32,151 bases of DNA, from NCBI GenBank assembly GCA_910592005.1, contig CAJVPP010000447.1:1-32151 (forward strand), read 5' to 3'. This stretch comes from Funneliformis mosseae (Eukaryota > Glomeromycota > Glomeromycetes > Glomerales > Glomeraceae). Position numbers and translations under genes: made by a program. The notes below the pieces were generated by a model, which saw only the letters and a list, made by a program, of their open reading frames with translations, had not been told where the DNA came from and ran no database searches. This document shows positions 1-11,060 of the stretch, piece after piece (positions within the stretch are counted from its first letter, which is position 1; the number at the start of each line of letters is the position of its first letter).

Positions 1-56
1 TAAGTAAAAAGTAAGCTTATTTGTTCTTAAAATTGTAAAAAATTATAATACTTCTA

Positions 57-2023
57 GTCTAATTTTCTTCTAAAATACTTGGTTTCAAATAAGTAATTTC
101 ACGAAATGGTAAATCAACATAGGGTGCAATTTCCTTATGCAATTCTTTTTGCCTTTTCAAAAAAGTGATCTAATATGAATTGTAAAAGGCAAAATATTAC
201 AATCAAAAGAAAAGTTACAAATAGTAGCTTTTTTATAATTGTCTTTAAGTCGTTCTTTATAAAAAACAACTTTAGGATGTTTTGAAGTAAAATAGAAGTG
301 ATGATGTTTTTGGATATTAGGTAATTTTTTAAACATTTGAAAGTAATCTTTAAAATTATAATATTAAAACTCTTCTCCATTTAAATAGCACTAAGAGACA
401 TTAAGATGAACTGTAATAAAATGATTAATAACTGAAACTACATCATCTAAAGTATTTATTTTACTTTTTTGATAAAAAATTTTAATCAACCCAAAATATC
501 TATCACAAATAAATTTTGTATATACAGGTATCATAAAATTTAGCTCAACTTTATCATATAATCTACAATCAATCAACTATGAATAAAATATAAAGAATAG
601 TTATTTTATTTTGATTCACATAATTATCACAAGTAATAACTAATTTTTTTTTTCACAATTATACTTTTGAATTGCATGCCAAATTAAATTAGTGTGCAAT
701 TTACACTTTTTTTTTATTTACTATTATCAGGTATTTTACCTTCATCAATTACATAATTAATCTGTTCTTTATGTAAAAAGTTTCTAGTATTACAAACTCT
801 AAACAAGTGTACTTTTCTTGGACTTTTAAAAAACAAAGAATCTATTTGTTATGATGAATAAGGAATTAGCATATTTTAAACCCAATCATATGTAATATGA
901 ATGCTTCTTTCAAAAGTTTTGAATAATATTTGAAATTCAGTTATATTTGAATTATATTTACTATCTTTAACTGCACGCTTAATATTATTATTATAGTAAT
1001 TACATTCTTGTTTTACATGATTAAAATGAATTAAATAATTTTCTGTAACTGCTAATTTCTTTTCTTGTTTTATAGCATACTGAATATCTATTTTTATTTT
1101 TTCACAGATTTCATATATGTCAGATTTTGAAGACATAAATTGAAGTGATAGCATTAAGGATTTCCAAATATTAATAAAAGTTGATCAGGCTATAATATGT
1201 ATATCACTTTCATATTTATGCTTATAGGCTTATACATAATCACAATACACTGAAAAATAACTATATTCAGTTGAAAGAAATATAACTGATATAGTAATTT
1301 TAGTAAAATTTCGTTCAGGTGAAGGTATACCATATATATTAGCATAATTTTTTAAAAATTCTTATATTTCATATGCTAAATTATAATTTAACTCAACAAA
1401 ATTCATATTTTTTAGAGCTCTACCAGTATTACCATATATATGCTCTTTAAGATCATATTTCTGTAAATGTTTTTTTATATTATCCAAATATTGTGACTAA
1501 CTTCAATAAGAGACAAGTATGCAATATAGCAAATTGAAAAATTATTATTAAAATAAAAATTGAAACGTGAATATTTTTTTATTTTTAGTTGAATTTCCTT
1601 CTTTTTGAAAAGCTATAAGTTGTCCTTTAATAACTATATTTCGCATAATCTTATTTAAACTTTTAAATTCTGTTTTACATTTAAAAAACCTTTCGTATCT
1701 AATTTTCTCAAAACAATTAGGATGACACAAACATTTTCTATTTTCAAAAACCTTTTTAACTTTTAATTTCAGATCATCATAAATACTATCTTTAATATAA
1801 CTATCAGAATTTTTGGCAAATTCAAAATTACTTAAATGTAAATTTTCAAAATTTTTATTAATAGATACAATTTCTTCATCAAATATTATTTCATAATTAT
1901 CCAATATATTTTTTTCACTTTCAGAACTTGAACTTTCAAGAAAAAAAGTATTTTCTAATTCTTCTAAAGCAGCTGAAATGGTTTTATTTGCATTATCATT
2001 ATCAAATAAATACTATATTCCAT
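57..2023 (-). pseudogene. decayed DDE-type transposase of a Rhizophagus-rich family
   Basis: Read on the minus strand, successive open blocks form one protein in order but with frameshifts and stops. The blocks are: an acidic serine-rich N-terminus and a cysteine-bearing segment ending in VIKGQLIAFQK (about 2003-1548); KKHLQKYDL plus HIYGNTGR (about 1490-1314); MSSKSDIYEICEKIK through FKTFERSIHITYDWV (1190-876); FKSPRKVHLFRVCNT and INYVIDEGKIPD (about 838-718); VELNFMIPVYTKFICD with FGLIKIFYQKSK (576-391); and a C-terminal part with HFYFTSKHPKVVFYKE and APYVDLPFREITYLKP (about 340-60). From memory, this block order matches an abundant Rhizophagus transposase-like protein with a GHTKF-like motif, akin to DUF7869-type integrase folds; here GH is VY. 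At least four in-frame stops are TAA or TGA where the frame suggests Gln or Trp. It cannot be active. I am sure it is decayed coding sequence; the transposase label is likely but comes from recall. Confidence 0.75.
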
Positions 2024-2061
2024 ATTATTCATTTAATATTATAACAAAAATTTTTTATGAT

Positions 2062-2107
2062 GAAAAGGCAAAAAAAGAAGCTAAATTTTACGTCTTTTTA
2101 TGCCTTT
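2062..2107. repeat. short imperfect inverted repeat beside the transposase
   Basis: About 19-base arms (AAAAGGCAAAAAAAGAAG and the complement of GTCTTTTTATGCCTTTTT) surround an 11-base spacer. It lies 40 bases 5' of the transposase start, so it may be part of a subterminal region of that element, but I see no matching partner on the other side inside the window. Confidence 0.35.
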
Positions 2108-5100
2108 TTACTAATAAAATATAATAAAAACCATTTTTTTCCAAATGGTTAGACTAGTAAGTATATAATTAGCATAAAATTTCAAAATCTAATTGGTCAA
2201 CATATCGCTATCTTTTGATATGATGGTCCTCATATATTATAGAGTTATATTATTTACTCTATCTTATGATTTAATTTTATTAAAAATATTTCTATATATT
2301 TTAAATTTTTATAATAATTTTAAATAATTATTTATATTATTTGAAATATAAATGTAAAATACTTTTGATTAGAATTAAACCTATGCAAATGATATTTATT
2401 TTCATACTTAATTTATCAAATAAGTATTATATTACAGTTAATTATTATTTATATTTTAATAGTTATTTTATGATATTATTTAAGTATAGTTGATTAACTA
2501 ATTAAAATATTTCAAACATTCTAACAGTTTCTGTTATCTAATTATAAATATAGAATATATAATTAAAAAATATATATTTAAATTAATATTTAATTTTAAT
2601 AATATAAAATATATAAAATATTATATAATTAATTAATCTATATGTCAAGTATAATAATAAATATTTATTATTATTAATAAAATATATTTTAAATTAAAAT
2701 AATTATAATTATTTTTTTTTTATATTATTATATTAGAATTATTATAATTTATATAAGTATATAAATATAAAAATTAATAATATTTTATAATTTTTAATAA
2801 TTAATTAATAATATTAAAGATATATTATTATTAATTATTTATATAGTTATAATTCATTTTTCTTAAAAAGCATTATTTTTTTTTAAAAATTTGTATAATA
2901 TTTCATAATTTAATCATTATTATTTATATATATAATCTAAATGTAATTATTATATATAAAAAAATTATTATATTAATAGATTTAATAGATTTTTTTTTAT
3001 AATCCGCTTATATATTTTATAAAAATAATTATATTATTAAAATTAAAATTTATATATAATTATTAAAAAGAAAATTATATTTAAAAATAATATATTTTTA
3101 ATAATTATAATTAAATAAATAAAAAATTTTACTATTTAAAAATAATATATTTAAGAAAATTATAAATACTACTATTAGATTTACTTTAATTAGAACTTTC
3201 TAATAAATATAAATATGATATTTTAGAATTAATAGTTAATAAGATATTTCAAGTAAAAAAAACATCAAATAATTTTACAGATTATTATCAAAAGAAACTA
3301 TAATTTTTTAATTATAATCTAATAATTAAAATGGTCAAAATTATAAAAATAATGAAAATAATCATAATATCATTAATAAAATTACTTATATTAATATAAT
3401 TAAATTAGTTTATTTAGTTTAACTTGTTAATGAAGTTAATATTATTTTTTATAGTTTTTCAAGTTATATTTTATTTTTAATTAGTAAAGGAAATAGATCA
3501 ATAATTTTATATAAATAGAATAGAAATTTCTTTAGAATAAAGAGACAAATTTGTAAAATTTAATAAGTTTGTAAGTTTATAATTAAATAGTTTAATTTTA
3601 AATAAAAAAACATTTATATAGTACAGAATACTAACTGAGATTATATTTATTTATTATTTTTATTAAAATAAACTATCTAATATTAAAACATTACTTATAA
3701 ATTTAACCTTCTATTTACCTCTATTTATATTAAATACTTATAATAATGAATATCTTAAAGAACTAATTATAATAATATTTTAATATTTTAATATTATTAA
3801 AAATTTTATAAAATATTTAAACTTATATATATTATTAAATAATTATTTATATTTTATTATATATTTATTAATAACTATCTAAACTTTTTATAATTTATTT
3901 TAATATTTAAATGGTAAATTATTAAAATTATATTATATATTATATAATTTATTATTTATAACTTAATTTTAATAGCAAATCCTATTTGTAGAAATATTAA
4001 ACTTTATTTTTTTTTTTAATATTATATTTTAAATATAAATAAATAAATAAAATTTATTATATTTTATAATTTAAAAATTATATTATTAAAATAATAATTA
4101 TAAACTATTAGTAATTTATTTTGTTAGAATAACTTAATTTAATATTATATTTTTAGTAAAAATTAATAGATTAAATAAATTTATAATATATTTTAAAATA
4201 TTTAAGTAAGATATTAATTTTATTTGCTTTTTTATATATAAAGAAAATATATTAAATATTTTATAATCAATTATTTTTATTACATTAGTATTTTGATAAA
4301 TTAAATAATAAATTTAATTAAAAAAATTTAGACAATATTTTATTTTAAATAAATTTTTTATTACTTTATAAAATTTATTATATTATTAATATTATTATAT
4401 TGTAACTGAATGTTGATCTTGATGATCATAGATTTACAAATGTATGCCAGAATACAAATGTCAATAATGTCAAATATATTTAATATGTTTAACATGTTTA
4501 ATATAGTTAATATGTTTAACATATCAGATATATCTAATATAGTAGATATAGTTAATATAGTTAATATAGTTAACATAGTTAATAAATTAAATATATTAAA
4601 ATATATAATAGAATAGATATAAATACAAGCCCTTTCGTTAATTAGAAAAGATAGACTGATGGTTATATAGAAATCTCTTTCTTGTAAAAGATAGCATAAT
4701 GCTACTCTTCACTTTGTGTATCTTTATTTCTTATTTTTACTTTTTTATTTCTTTTTATATTATTATCTTATTATTTCTTTTTCTTTTAATAAAGTATTTC
4801 TTATTTCCTATCTAAAAATTTTTTGTGAATTACTATGATAACTTTTGATTTATGATTAAAGCCACTTGTGTTTAATAAACTTAACTCAATTTGACAATTG
4901 GTAATAAAACACTTAAGATCTAGCATAAAACTAATTAGAATTATACATAAACTATAAAAGAGTTAACCCTTTGACACTACATCTAACAGTTGTAACCTGA
5001 AAAGATTGTACATTAATAATATATTTATTTATAAATTTTGTAAAATAAATTAATAAGTAAATAAAATTTTTTTAAAAATACTATTAGGTAATATTTTACA

Positions 5101-6540
5101 ATATTTTAATAATAGTATAAAAGGAATAGTAAAATTATAAAATATATTTAATAAAATAAATGTTATATATATCAGTATTATTATATAATTACATATTAAT
5201 AAAATAATTTTTTTTATTATAAATATTAGTCTTTAAGAAATAAAATATTATTTTACAATTAATTTATTATTATAATTACACTATAATAAGATTATATTTA
5301 TAGTTTTTTATAAAATAATTATTATATAATATATTTTAATTAAATTGTAAGTTATTATTTAAATTTTATATTATCATTAATTAAAGATTATAATTAGTTT
5401 TAATAAATAAATAAATTAAAAATTAGATATTCTTTAACTATTAAGTAATTCTAAATACTTAGAATTAATAAGTTTTTAGTTTTGATATTATTTAAGAAAT
5501 ATTAATCTTATTTTTAATTATATAATAAAAAATTTTATAGATTAAAATTTATAATTTTTAATAATAATTTTATAATTTTAATAATTTTATTAAAATATAT
5601 TTATAATTATATTAATTATAATATACTTTATAAAAAAAAACTTGATTTTAAAAAAAAAAATATTATAAAAACTTTTTAATAAATTATATACTAATTTTTA
5701 ACTTTTATATAACAATTAAATTATTAAAATATTTATTAAAATTAATACTCTTTTTATCATTTTACTTATTAAACAATTTATATAAAAATTTTAAATTTTA
5801 TAGTGGTTTTTGACTTTTAATAAATTAGTAGTATAATATATTTTTTTATTAATTTTATATTTATTTATTATATAAGAAATTAAATGTTTTAGTTTATTTT
5901 AATAACAAATTTTATTTATAAAATATTTTATAAAATTGAAATCAGAACTCTATAAAAATTATAAAAGATATGAAATTTCATTTTAAATATTTAATTTAAT
6001 TTTTTTTTTTTTGCTTAATATATTTATTTAATTTTAAAAAATTATATTAACTAAGGTTTTTATTGTTGATAAAAACATCACAGACAAATCTAATCAAGTT
6101 CAACTTTTATTTTAATACTATTAATAATTTATTATTAAATTTCATTAGAAAATAATAAAATAAAATCTGTTTAATCCTATTTTTTTTAATTAGTCATAAT
6201 TTTTGGATTAGTTCTAAATTATATTAATTAGAGTTTCTAAAAAATTTTAATAAAAATTTTAATAAAAAAAACTATTTTTAAATTATTATAATTTATATTA
6301 TATTTTTCTTTTAATAATCTACATTATAATTATAATAAAATTTTATTAAAATTATTTTTTTATATATTAGTTTACTTATAAGAAATTTTTAACTAATTCA
6401 AATATAATAAAACATTATTTATAAAGATATTTTAAAGTACAAATTGTAATTTTATTAAATTTAAAACATTTAAAGTTACTTTATAAATTTTTTAATAATA
6501 TGAATGAAGTGGAATTTATTATATTCAGTCAAAATAAATG
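2108..6540. other. A/T desert without recognisable genes
   Basis: Almost pure A/T sequence with stops in every frame. The only organised part I can see is the 9-base repeat at 4463-4598. About 4620-4990 is slightly less extreme and contains a pyrimidine-rich strip (4716-4800), but no coding pattern. No promoter, RNA gene or intact transposon end was recognised. Confidence 0.7.
4463..4598. repeat. 9-bp-period minisatellite (unit about AATATAGTT)
   Basis: From 4482 the sequence divides cleanly into consecutive 9-mers: AATATGTTT, AACATGTTT, AATATAGTT, AATATGTTT, AACATATCA, GATATATCT, AATATAGTA, GATATAGTT, then AATATAGTT twice, AACATAGTT, AATAAATTA and AATATATTA. Less regular units precede it. 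Because 9 is a multiple of 3 and the unit has no stop in some frames, both strands show spurious open frames of about 70 codons across it; these are not genes. Confidence 0.85.
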
Positions 6541-6934
6541 ATCTTTTACTTTGTGAAAGAATTTTATTTTTTTAGTTTTTTTTATAAAGATTAGTTTATA
6601 TCTGAAATAATAAAGTAATATTTTGGTAAAATCAGTTATATTGCACTTCTAAGTATATTTGATTACGATCACCTTCAGTCTTTTTTGAAACAGAAATAGG
6701 TTGCAATTACTTATAGTTAATATCGGTCATATACCTAATTTGTAATTGTTCCAATAACGTTGCCAGCTTTATTTTAGCTAAATTTTTACTGTTAAGCAAA
6801 GAAAATTTCGTCTTAGGATGTTTATCGTGTTAATGCTAGCGAAGTTTCAATATATCTTGAATGGTGTGAAAATAACATAAACATTTTATCATGTAAATAA
6901 TTAAGTTTCAAAGTTATAAATTTAATATATCTCT

Positions 6935-6957
6935 TTTATTTCATTTCATTTCATTTA
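6935..6957. repeat. pentanucleotide microsatellite (TTTCA)n
   Basis: TTTCA/TTTCATT units repeat about three to four times in direct succession just before an A/T strip. A short simple repeat with no other feature attached. Confidence 0.6.
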
Positions 6958-7344
6958 ATATAATTTATTTTTTTTGAAGTAAACCATTATTTGATAAGAA
7001 ATAGTCAAGACAACGATAATAATGATTCCAAGTTGATATCGTCTACTTTAAAATGTTACTCACTATTTATTTTATAATCAGACTGATTAAGAAAGTTTTA
7101 CATAAATACTTACCTAATATACCTTTTTTTTTTTTTTTTAAAAAATTGCTTCGTGAATAAAAGTTCGGTTTTTAACAAAAATGTCGTATTATGTTGTTTC
7201 ATTGTGGTGAAAGTATTCCTACATCAATTAATGATAAGGTTGATATGATGTATTAATACCGCAGTGGAACAAGTTGTAGGAGAAAGCGGAAATAATGAGT
7301 AAAGACCCTTATGTTCTCTCGCAATAAACTGTCTAATTTTCTCA

Positions 7345-7557
7345 AAGCCGAGTAGATATGAGAATTCTTTGTTGGTCGAGAGAGTCAATGTCAAAACTTA
7401 ATCGAAATGAGCTTGCTTGGTCTTGGTGAAAACGGTTATCTGAAAACAAATCCACGGTGCGCTCTGAACACTTCAAGTGCCAGCAAATGAAACAATCCAT
7501 GTCGTTCCCACTCGTAACACTTATTTGACAGATTGAGCATCTTTCCGTCTTTTTATA
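7345..7557 (-). other. possible cysteine-rich exon (C-x2-C ... C-x2-C)
   Basis: A 71-codon stop-free stretch lacking its own start codon. It contains CSIC, then 11 residues, then CFIC, followed shortly by WHLKC, a spacing that could bind zinc. It then continues with polar residues to a TGA at 7342-7344. The upstream end has an AG (complement of 7549-7550) that could serve as a splice acceptor. I did not find flanking exons in a consistent phase, and no named zinc-finger family is recognised. Chance cannot be excluded. Confidence 0.2.
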
Positions 7558-9448
7558 TTAAAATTAATACTTCTAAAAGACGATTCGCTTTCTGATTTAA
7601 TGTTGAATATAACTAACTCTGTCAGATTAATTAATACTATGAATTTTTTTTCAATTAAAGTTGGATCATATATTTTTCAAAATGCATTAATAATCTTAGT
7701 CAAGACCCGAATTGATATATCGACCACTTAGATTGAGCATACATTTGCAGCCGATAATAATGACTTTATTTTTGTGTATAGAGAGGTAAAACGACTTTAT
7801 TTATTCGATGCTAAATGATAGTAAAGAGTGTAAGAGTTTGGATTATTTGAAGTTAATGATGAAAACAAAAACGTTCGAATCTCAACCATTTATATACATA
7901 AATACATAAAATAAAAAAATTAAGCCCAGCGACAGATATTTCTTCAAAAATTTAATCTTATAGAATTATGTTGACACAACCTGTAATGACATTAGACAAA
8001 AAAGATATTCTTTCATTTGGTTCTATAATCTGTATCTTTTAAGAATCATAGTTAAATAATCCATGCATGGCCGCACATAATCATGGGGACATGAGAATTA
8101 TAAAAAAATGGAATATTGAAAAGTTTAAGGAATATGCAAGTTATACCCCAATGATTCATCAGTTGTTGATGTCATTATACAGTAGTAAAATAAAATATTA
8201 TACAAATAATTCGAGTCTTAAAAAATATACCGTTGATGAAGTTTAACAAATTTTTCCCTCCCAAAACCTCTTTCAAATACTCGTTTATCATAAATAATTT
8301 TACACATGACCTTTGCTATCTGTAATTTTATGAAAAGTTATAATTTAATTCTTTTTGAGGAATTCTTTTACCGGATGGTTGTGATTTGGGTTAACGAGAT
8401 ATGGTTTATGTAAGCTTTTTGGTTTTGGGCGTAGGAGCAGAAATGGGTTGTAAATTTTACATTTGTTATATTTGTAACATATTTTATATACATTATAATA
8501 TCTATCATAGGTTACGCGTAAGTTACATTAAATTACTGTAATTTCACATCCCTCATTGATGAAATTATGGGATTGATACGAAGTTTCGTTAATCGAGATT
8601 CGAATTAAGTTTGTTTCGATGTTAAATCTGTGATGACTCTGATTGTTCTGTAGCGAACATAACTTTAGGAGTCAAACTGAAGAGTTTGTTTTAGTTTGAA
8701 AGTTCTTTCATTTATATTCGTAATATTCAATTTTTTTATTGATCAAATCTGTTATTTTGTCGAATGTTTACTATGTTTGTGGTGTTAATTAGGAGGGGTT
8801 ATTCAGTTTTTTTGTTGAAGTTATATATAATGTATAGATAGGGCTTTAATGTATGGTTGTGAACTTCTAGGCAGTATTCCTTTTATGCAGCCCCGCGAGA
8901 GTTTTAGCAATTTAACGCTATTTATCCGTTTGCCGATTATTAGATTTGTCGGCATTGAATTCATGGTTACACGGGTAATTTCCATATTTTTTTTTTTGCT
9001 ACAAATCAAAAATTTTTTGCAAGAATAAATGATTTTTTGAAAAATTAAAAAGCAAAGGTTTAAAGAAAGGGAGTCTATTAAATATTGGATATCGAGATTT
9101 GACTAATAATAATTATATATTCAGATGATGGACTTTGCTAACAAAAGTTTTGCAACATTTCTGAAATTGAATTTATTAAGAAAAGGATTTTTCAACGAAA
9201 ACCAAAAATAACTAAATTTAATATTTATTATATCTGGCAGAAACCGGGTTTCAAATATTGGTCTTTTTCTTTTCGTCGGTTAATATAAAAAATGAATAAG
9301 ACCGGTATTTTGACGTAATCAATACCGACTGTGGATTTTTAAAATGTTTTGATATAAATACTGTAAATGTTTTCAAATAAATCAACTTACCTCTCTCTAA
9401 AATTTTTTTTAAAACAAAAAAAAAAACCCTACTTTTTTTTTTTACACA

Positions 9449-10011
9449 ATGGAGCAAAATAATAATGAACCCGGTCAAAATCACGTAGTCAAAACGTAAG
9501 TTTATGGCAAGAAAAAATGCTTCCGTGCCGTTTACTAGTCAACATATTAACAAATTTGTATCTTAGATTTATTTATTGACAAATATGTCGGTTATGTTAA
9601 ATCTTTTATTGTAATTAATTAAATCATGCCATCTGCTTCGCATGACATAAAACCTTGTATTATCTAGGAAATACAAATAATGAACGAAGGGATGATGGAA
9701 AGACTTAATTCATCAATCTCACAAATGATTAATATAAACGTAATAAACCAAGAAAAATATGGTATTACGGAGGGAAAGATGAAATTCTTAACGGAAAAAA
9801 TGAAATCCTTAACGAAAAAAATGAAATCCTTAACGGAAAAAATGAAATCCTTAACAGAAAAATTGAATTTTTTAATGAAAGACGCGAGTTTTTAGAAACC
9901 AAATTTGATAATTACGTTATAGGATTTTCCGTACTCCTTTTCGTTATTGGAGGAGCTTTTGTTATTTCTCAATTTCTTGTGTATCATTTCATGAAAAGCG
10001 AACTGAGTTAG
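9449..10011 (+). pseudogene. frame-broken gene for a coiled-coil, single-membrane-span protein
   Basis: Not a recognised family. A first exon starts at ATG 9449 (MEQNNNEPGQNH...) and meets a strong donor GTAAGT at 9496, with an alternative GTAGTC at 9485. The acceptor CTAG ends at 9667. From 9668 one frame reads through ATG 9680 and heptads such as MKSLTEK to a stop at 9893-9895. A second frame, open from 9733 to the stop at 10009-10011, carries heptads NGKNEIL, then ETKFDNY, a hydrophobic span (VIGFSVLLFVIGGAFVISQF) and a short tail ending KSELS. A poly(A) signal AATAAAG follows at about 10053. The second frame therefore looks like the true C-terminus, tail-anchored behind a coiled coil. The first exon joined through the strong donor does not keep phase with either frame, and joined through GTAGTC it keeps phase only with the first. 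I see no intron that repairs the shift, so it is a young pseudogene, an assembly error or an unusual splice form. Confidence 0.45.
9779..9890 (+). repeat. 21-bp tandem repeat encoding heptads
   Basis: The unit AACGGAAAAAATGAAATCCT plus T occurs about three times nearly perfectly, flanked by diverged copies on both sides. A 21-base unit is seven codons, so every open frame across it gives a heptad: MKSLTEK in one frame, NGKNEIL in the other. It sits inside the coiled-coil part of the 9449-10011 unit. Copy-number slippage in such a repeat would keep the frame, so the observed frame change is from something else. Confidence 0.75.
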
Positions 10012-10161
10012 GATCTTTTTTTAGTTTGACTCTTATTGTGATTTCTTGCTTAATAATAAAGACTTTAAACGGTTAAAAAAAAATAATAATAATAAACTAA
10101 GTAATAAAATGCTCAGGAGGTACAGTATCTTGTAGTATCTAATGTAATTTTTTTTTTTTAG

Positions 10162-10362
10162 AACGATACTCTTTCTATTTTAACCTACTTTACTATCTTT
10201 TACACAAATTTTTGGCATTCTTTTATAAGGTATTCTTGCCATCAATTGCAAGAGAAACCTGAATTTAATCCGGATTGGTTTTCAGAGAAATTTGAATTCT
10301 TCACCAAAGGTTTATTAGAAAGATCGCATAAATTTCTCAATTTTCATCGCCGGGTTATTTGA
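10162..10362 (+). other. possible terminal exon of an unknown gene
   Basis: A textbook acceptor (run of T then AG at 10160-10161) opens directly into a 66-codon stop-free stretch that includes PEFNPDWFSEKFEFFTKGLL and RSHKFLNFHRRVI, ending at TGA 10360-10362. Amino-acid content looks protein-like, with Trp, Phe and charged residues. No matching upstream exon was found, and the poly(A) signal of the preceding unit lies between. The family is not recognised. Confidence 0.25.
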
Positions 10363-10420
10363 TCAAATTGGAGAAATAAAGTTATAAGAAAATCCTAAAA
10401 ATAAATTGAGGAATTAGAAG

Positions 10421-11060
10421 AATAATCTATAAAATTTATCTATATTATATTAACTTGTTTCTTTATAAGCTTAAATATATATTTCTACAAGAAATATAAC
10501 AAATTAAAAAGAAAATAATAAAATAATAGAAAAATTATGACAATATATTTTGACTTATAATTTAGAAATATATTAACAAAAGAAATAATAAAAACTTTTA
10601 TTAAAGACCAAACAGAGATTTAATGAAAAATATTAATATGATATATTCTAAGGAATATAAAAAGAACAAATTTTAAGAAATATTATAAGAAAATGAAATT
10701 AAATAACAAAAATTATTATAAAAAAATGAAAGAATTTATAATATAAAAAGAAATATTTAAGAAATATAAATTGAAAAACAAGAATTAATGCAAAAAAAAT
10801 AATTCAACAAAATGAAAAAATAAAAATAAAATAAATGAAATAAAAGAATTAATATAAATAATTGTAAAAAAGATGATAATATTAATAGAAATACAAAAAT
10901 TATATTAGAAAATAATATTAAAATAATATGAAAATAAAGAGAGAATTAATAAATTTAAAAATATATGAATATGAGAAATATAAGTAATATATAATTAAAA
11001 TAAATTTTCAGATAAATGAAATTAATTTATAAAACAAATTTTTTAATAATAAGAGCAGAA
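10421..11060. other. purine-biased A-rich strand
   Basis: The plus strand is dominated by A with scattered G (repeated GAAATA, AAAAAGAA, GAAATTAA motifs) and has little C, unlike the strand-symmetric A/T deserts elsewhere. No frame stays open. It may be the remains of a lysine/glutamate-rich coding stretch or a simple replication/transcription strand bias. Confidence 0.45.

Larger units (their letters stand above)
6541..9448. other. mixed-composition island, no gene recognised
   Basis: Composition changes abruptly near 6540 from the A/T desert to sequence with ordinary C and G content, which in this window goes with genes. I found no long frame or known domain. It contains a run of TTTCA-type pentamers (6935-6957), a long poly-T (about 7125-7139), a cysteine-rich open stretch on the minus strand (7345-7557), and minus-strand open frames at 8821-9009 and 9251-9484 that I could not link to any family. 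It could hold diverged exons, a long untranslated region or promoter sequence for the unit starting at 9449. Confidence 0.4.

Noticed and set aside
135..380. 81-codon minus-strand open frame with a hydrophobic, membrane-like sequence
   Set aside because: Another frame of the same bases matches the C-terminus of the transposase remnant; the hydrophobic frame is its shadow.
4361..4616. Overlapping open frames of about 70 codons on both strands
   Set aside because: They are a by-product of the 9-base repeat lacking stops in those frames; the peptides are simple Asn/Ile/Val/Met or Leu/Ile/Thr repeats.
4960..4985. TTAACCCTTTGACACTA, resembling a piggyBac-type end with its TTAA target
   Set aside because: No inverted partner was found, and the similar AGCCCTTTCGTTAA at about 4628 is in the same orientation, so it does not form a terminal inverted repeat.
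7800..7900. GTTCGAATCTC, resembling the B box of a tRNA gene
   Set aside because: No A box, acceptor stem or anticodon arm could be placed at the required spacing.
8821..9484. Two minus-strand open frames (8821-9009 and 9251-9484)
   Set aside because: No recognisable motif or conserved neighbour exon. The second overlaps the first exon of the 9449 unit on the other strand and is rich in homopolymer-coded Lys and Phe.
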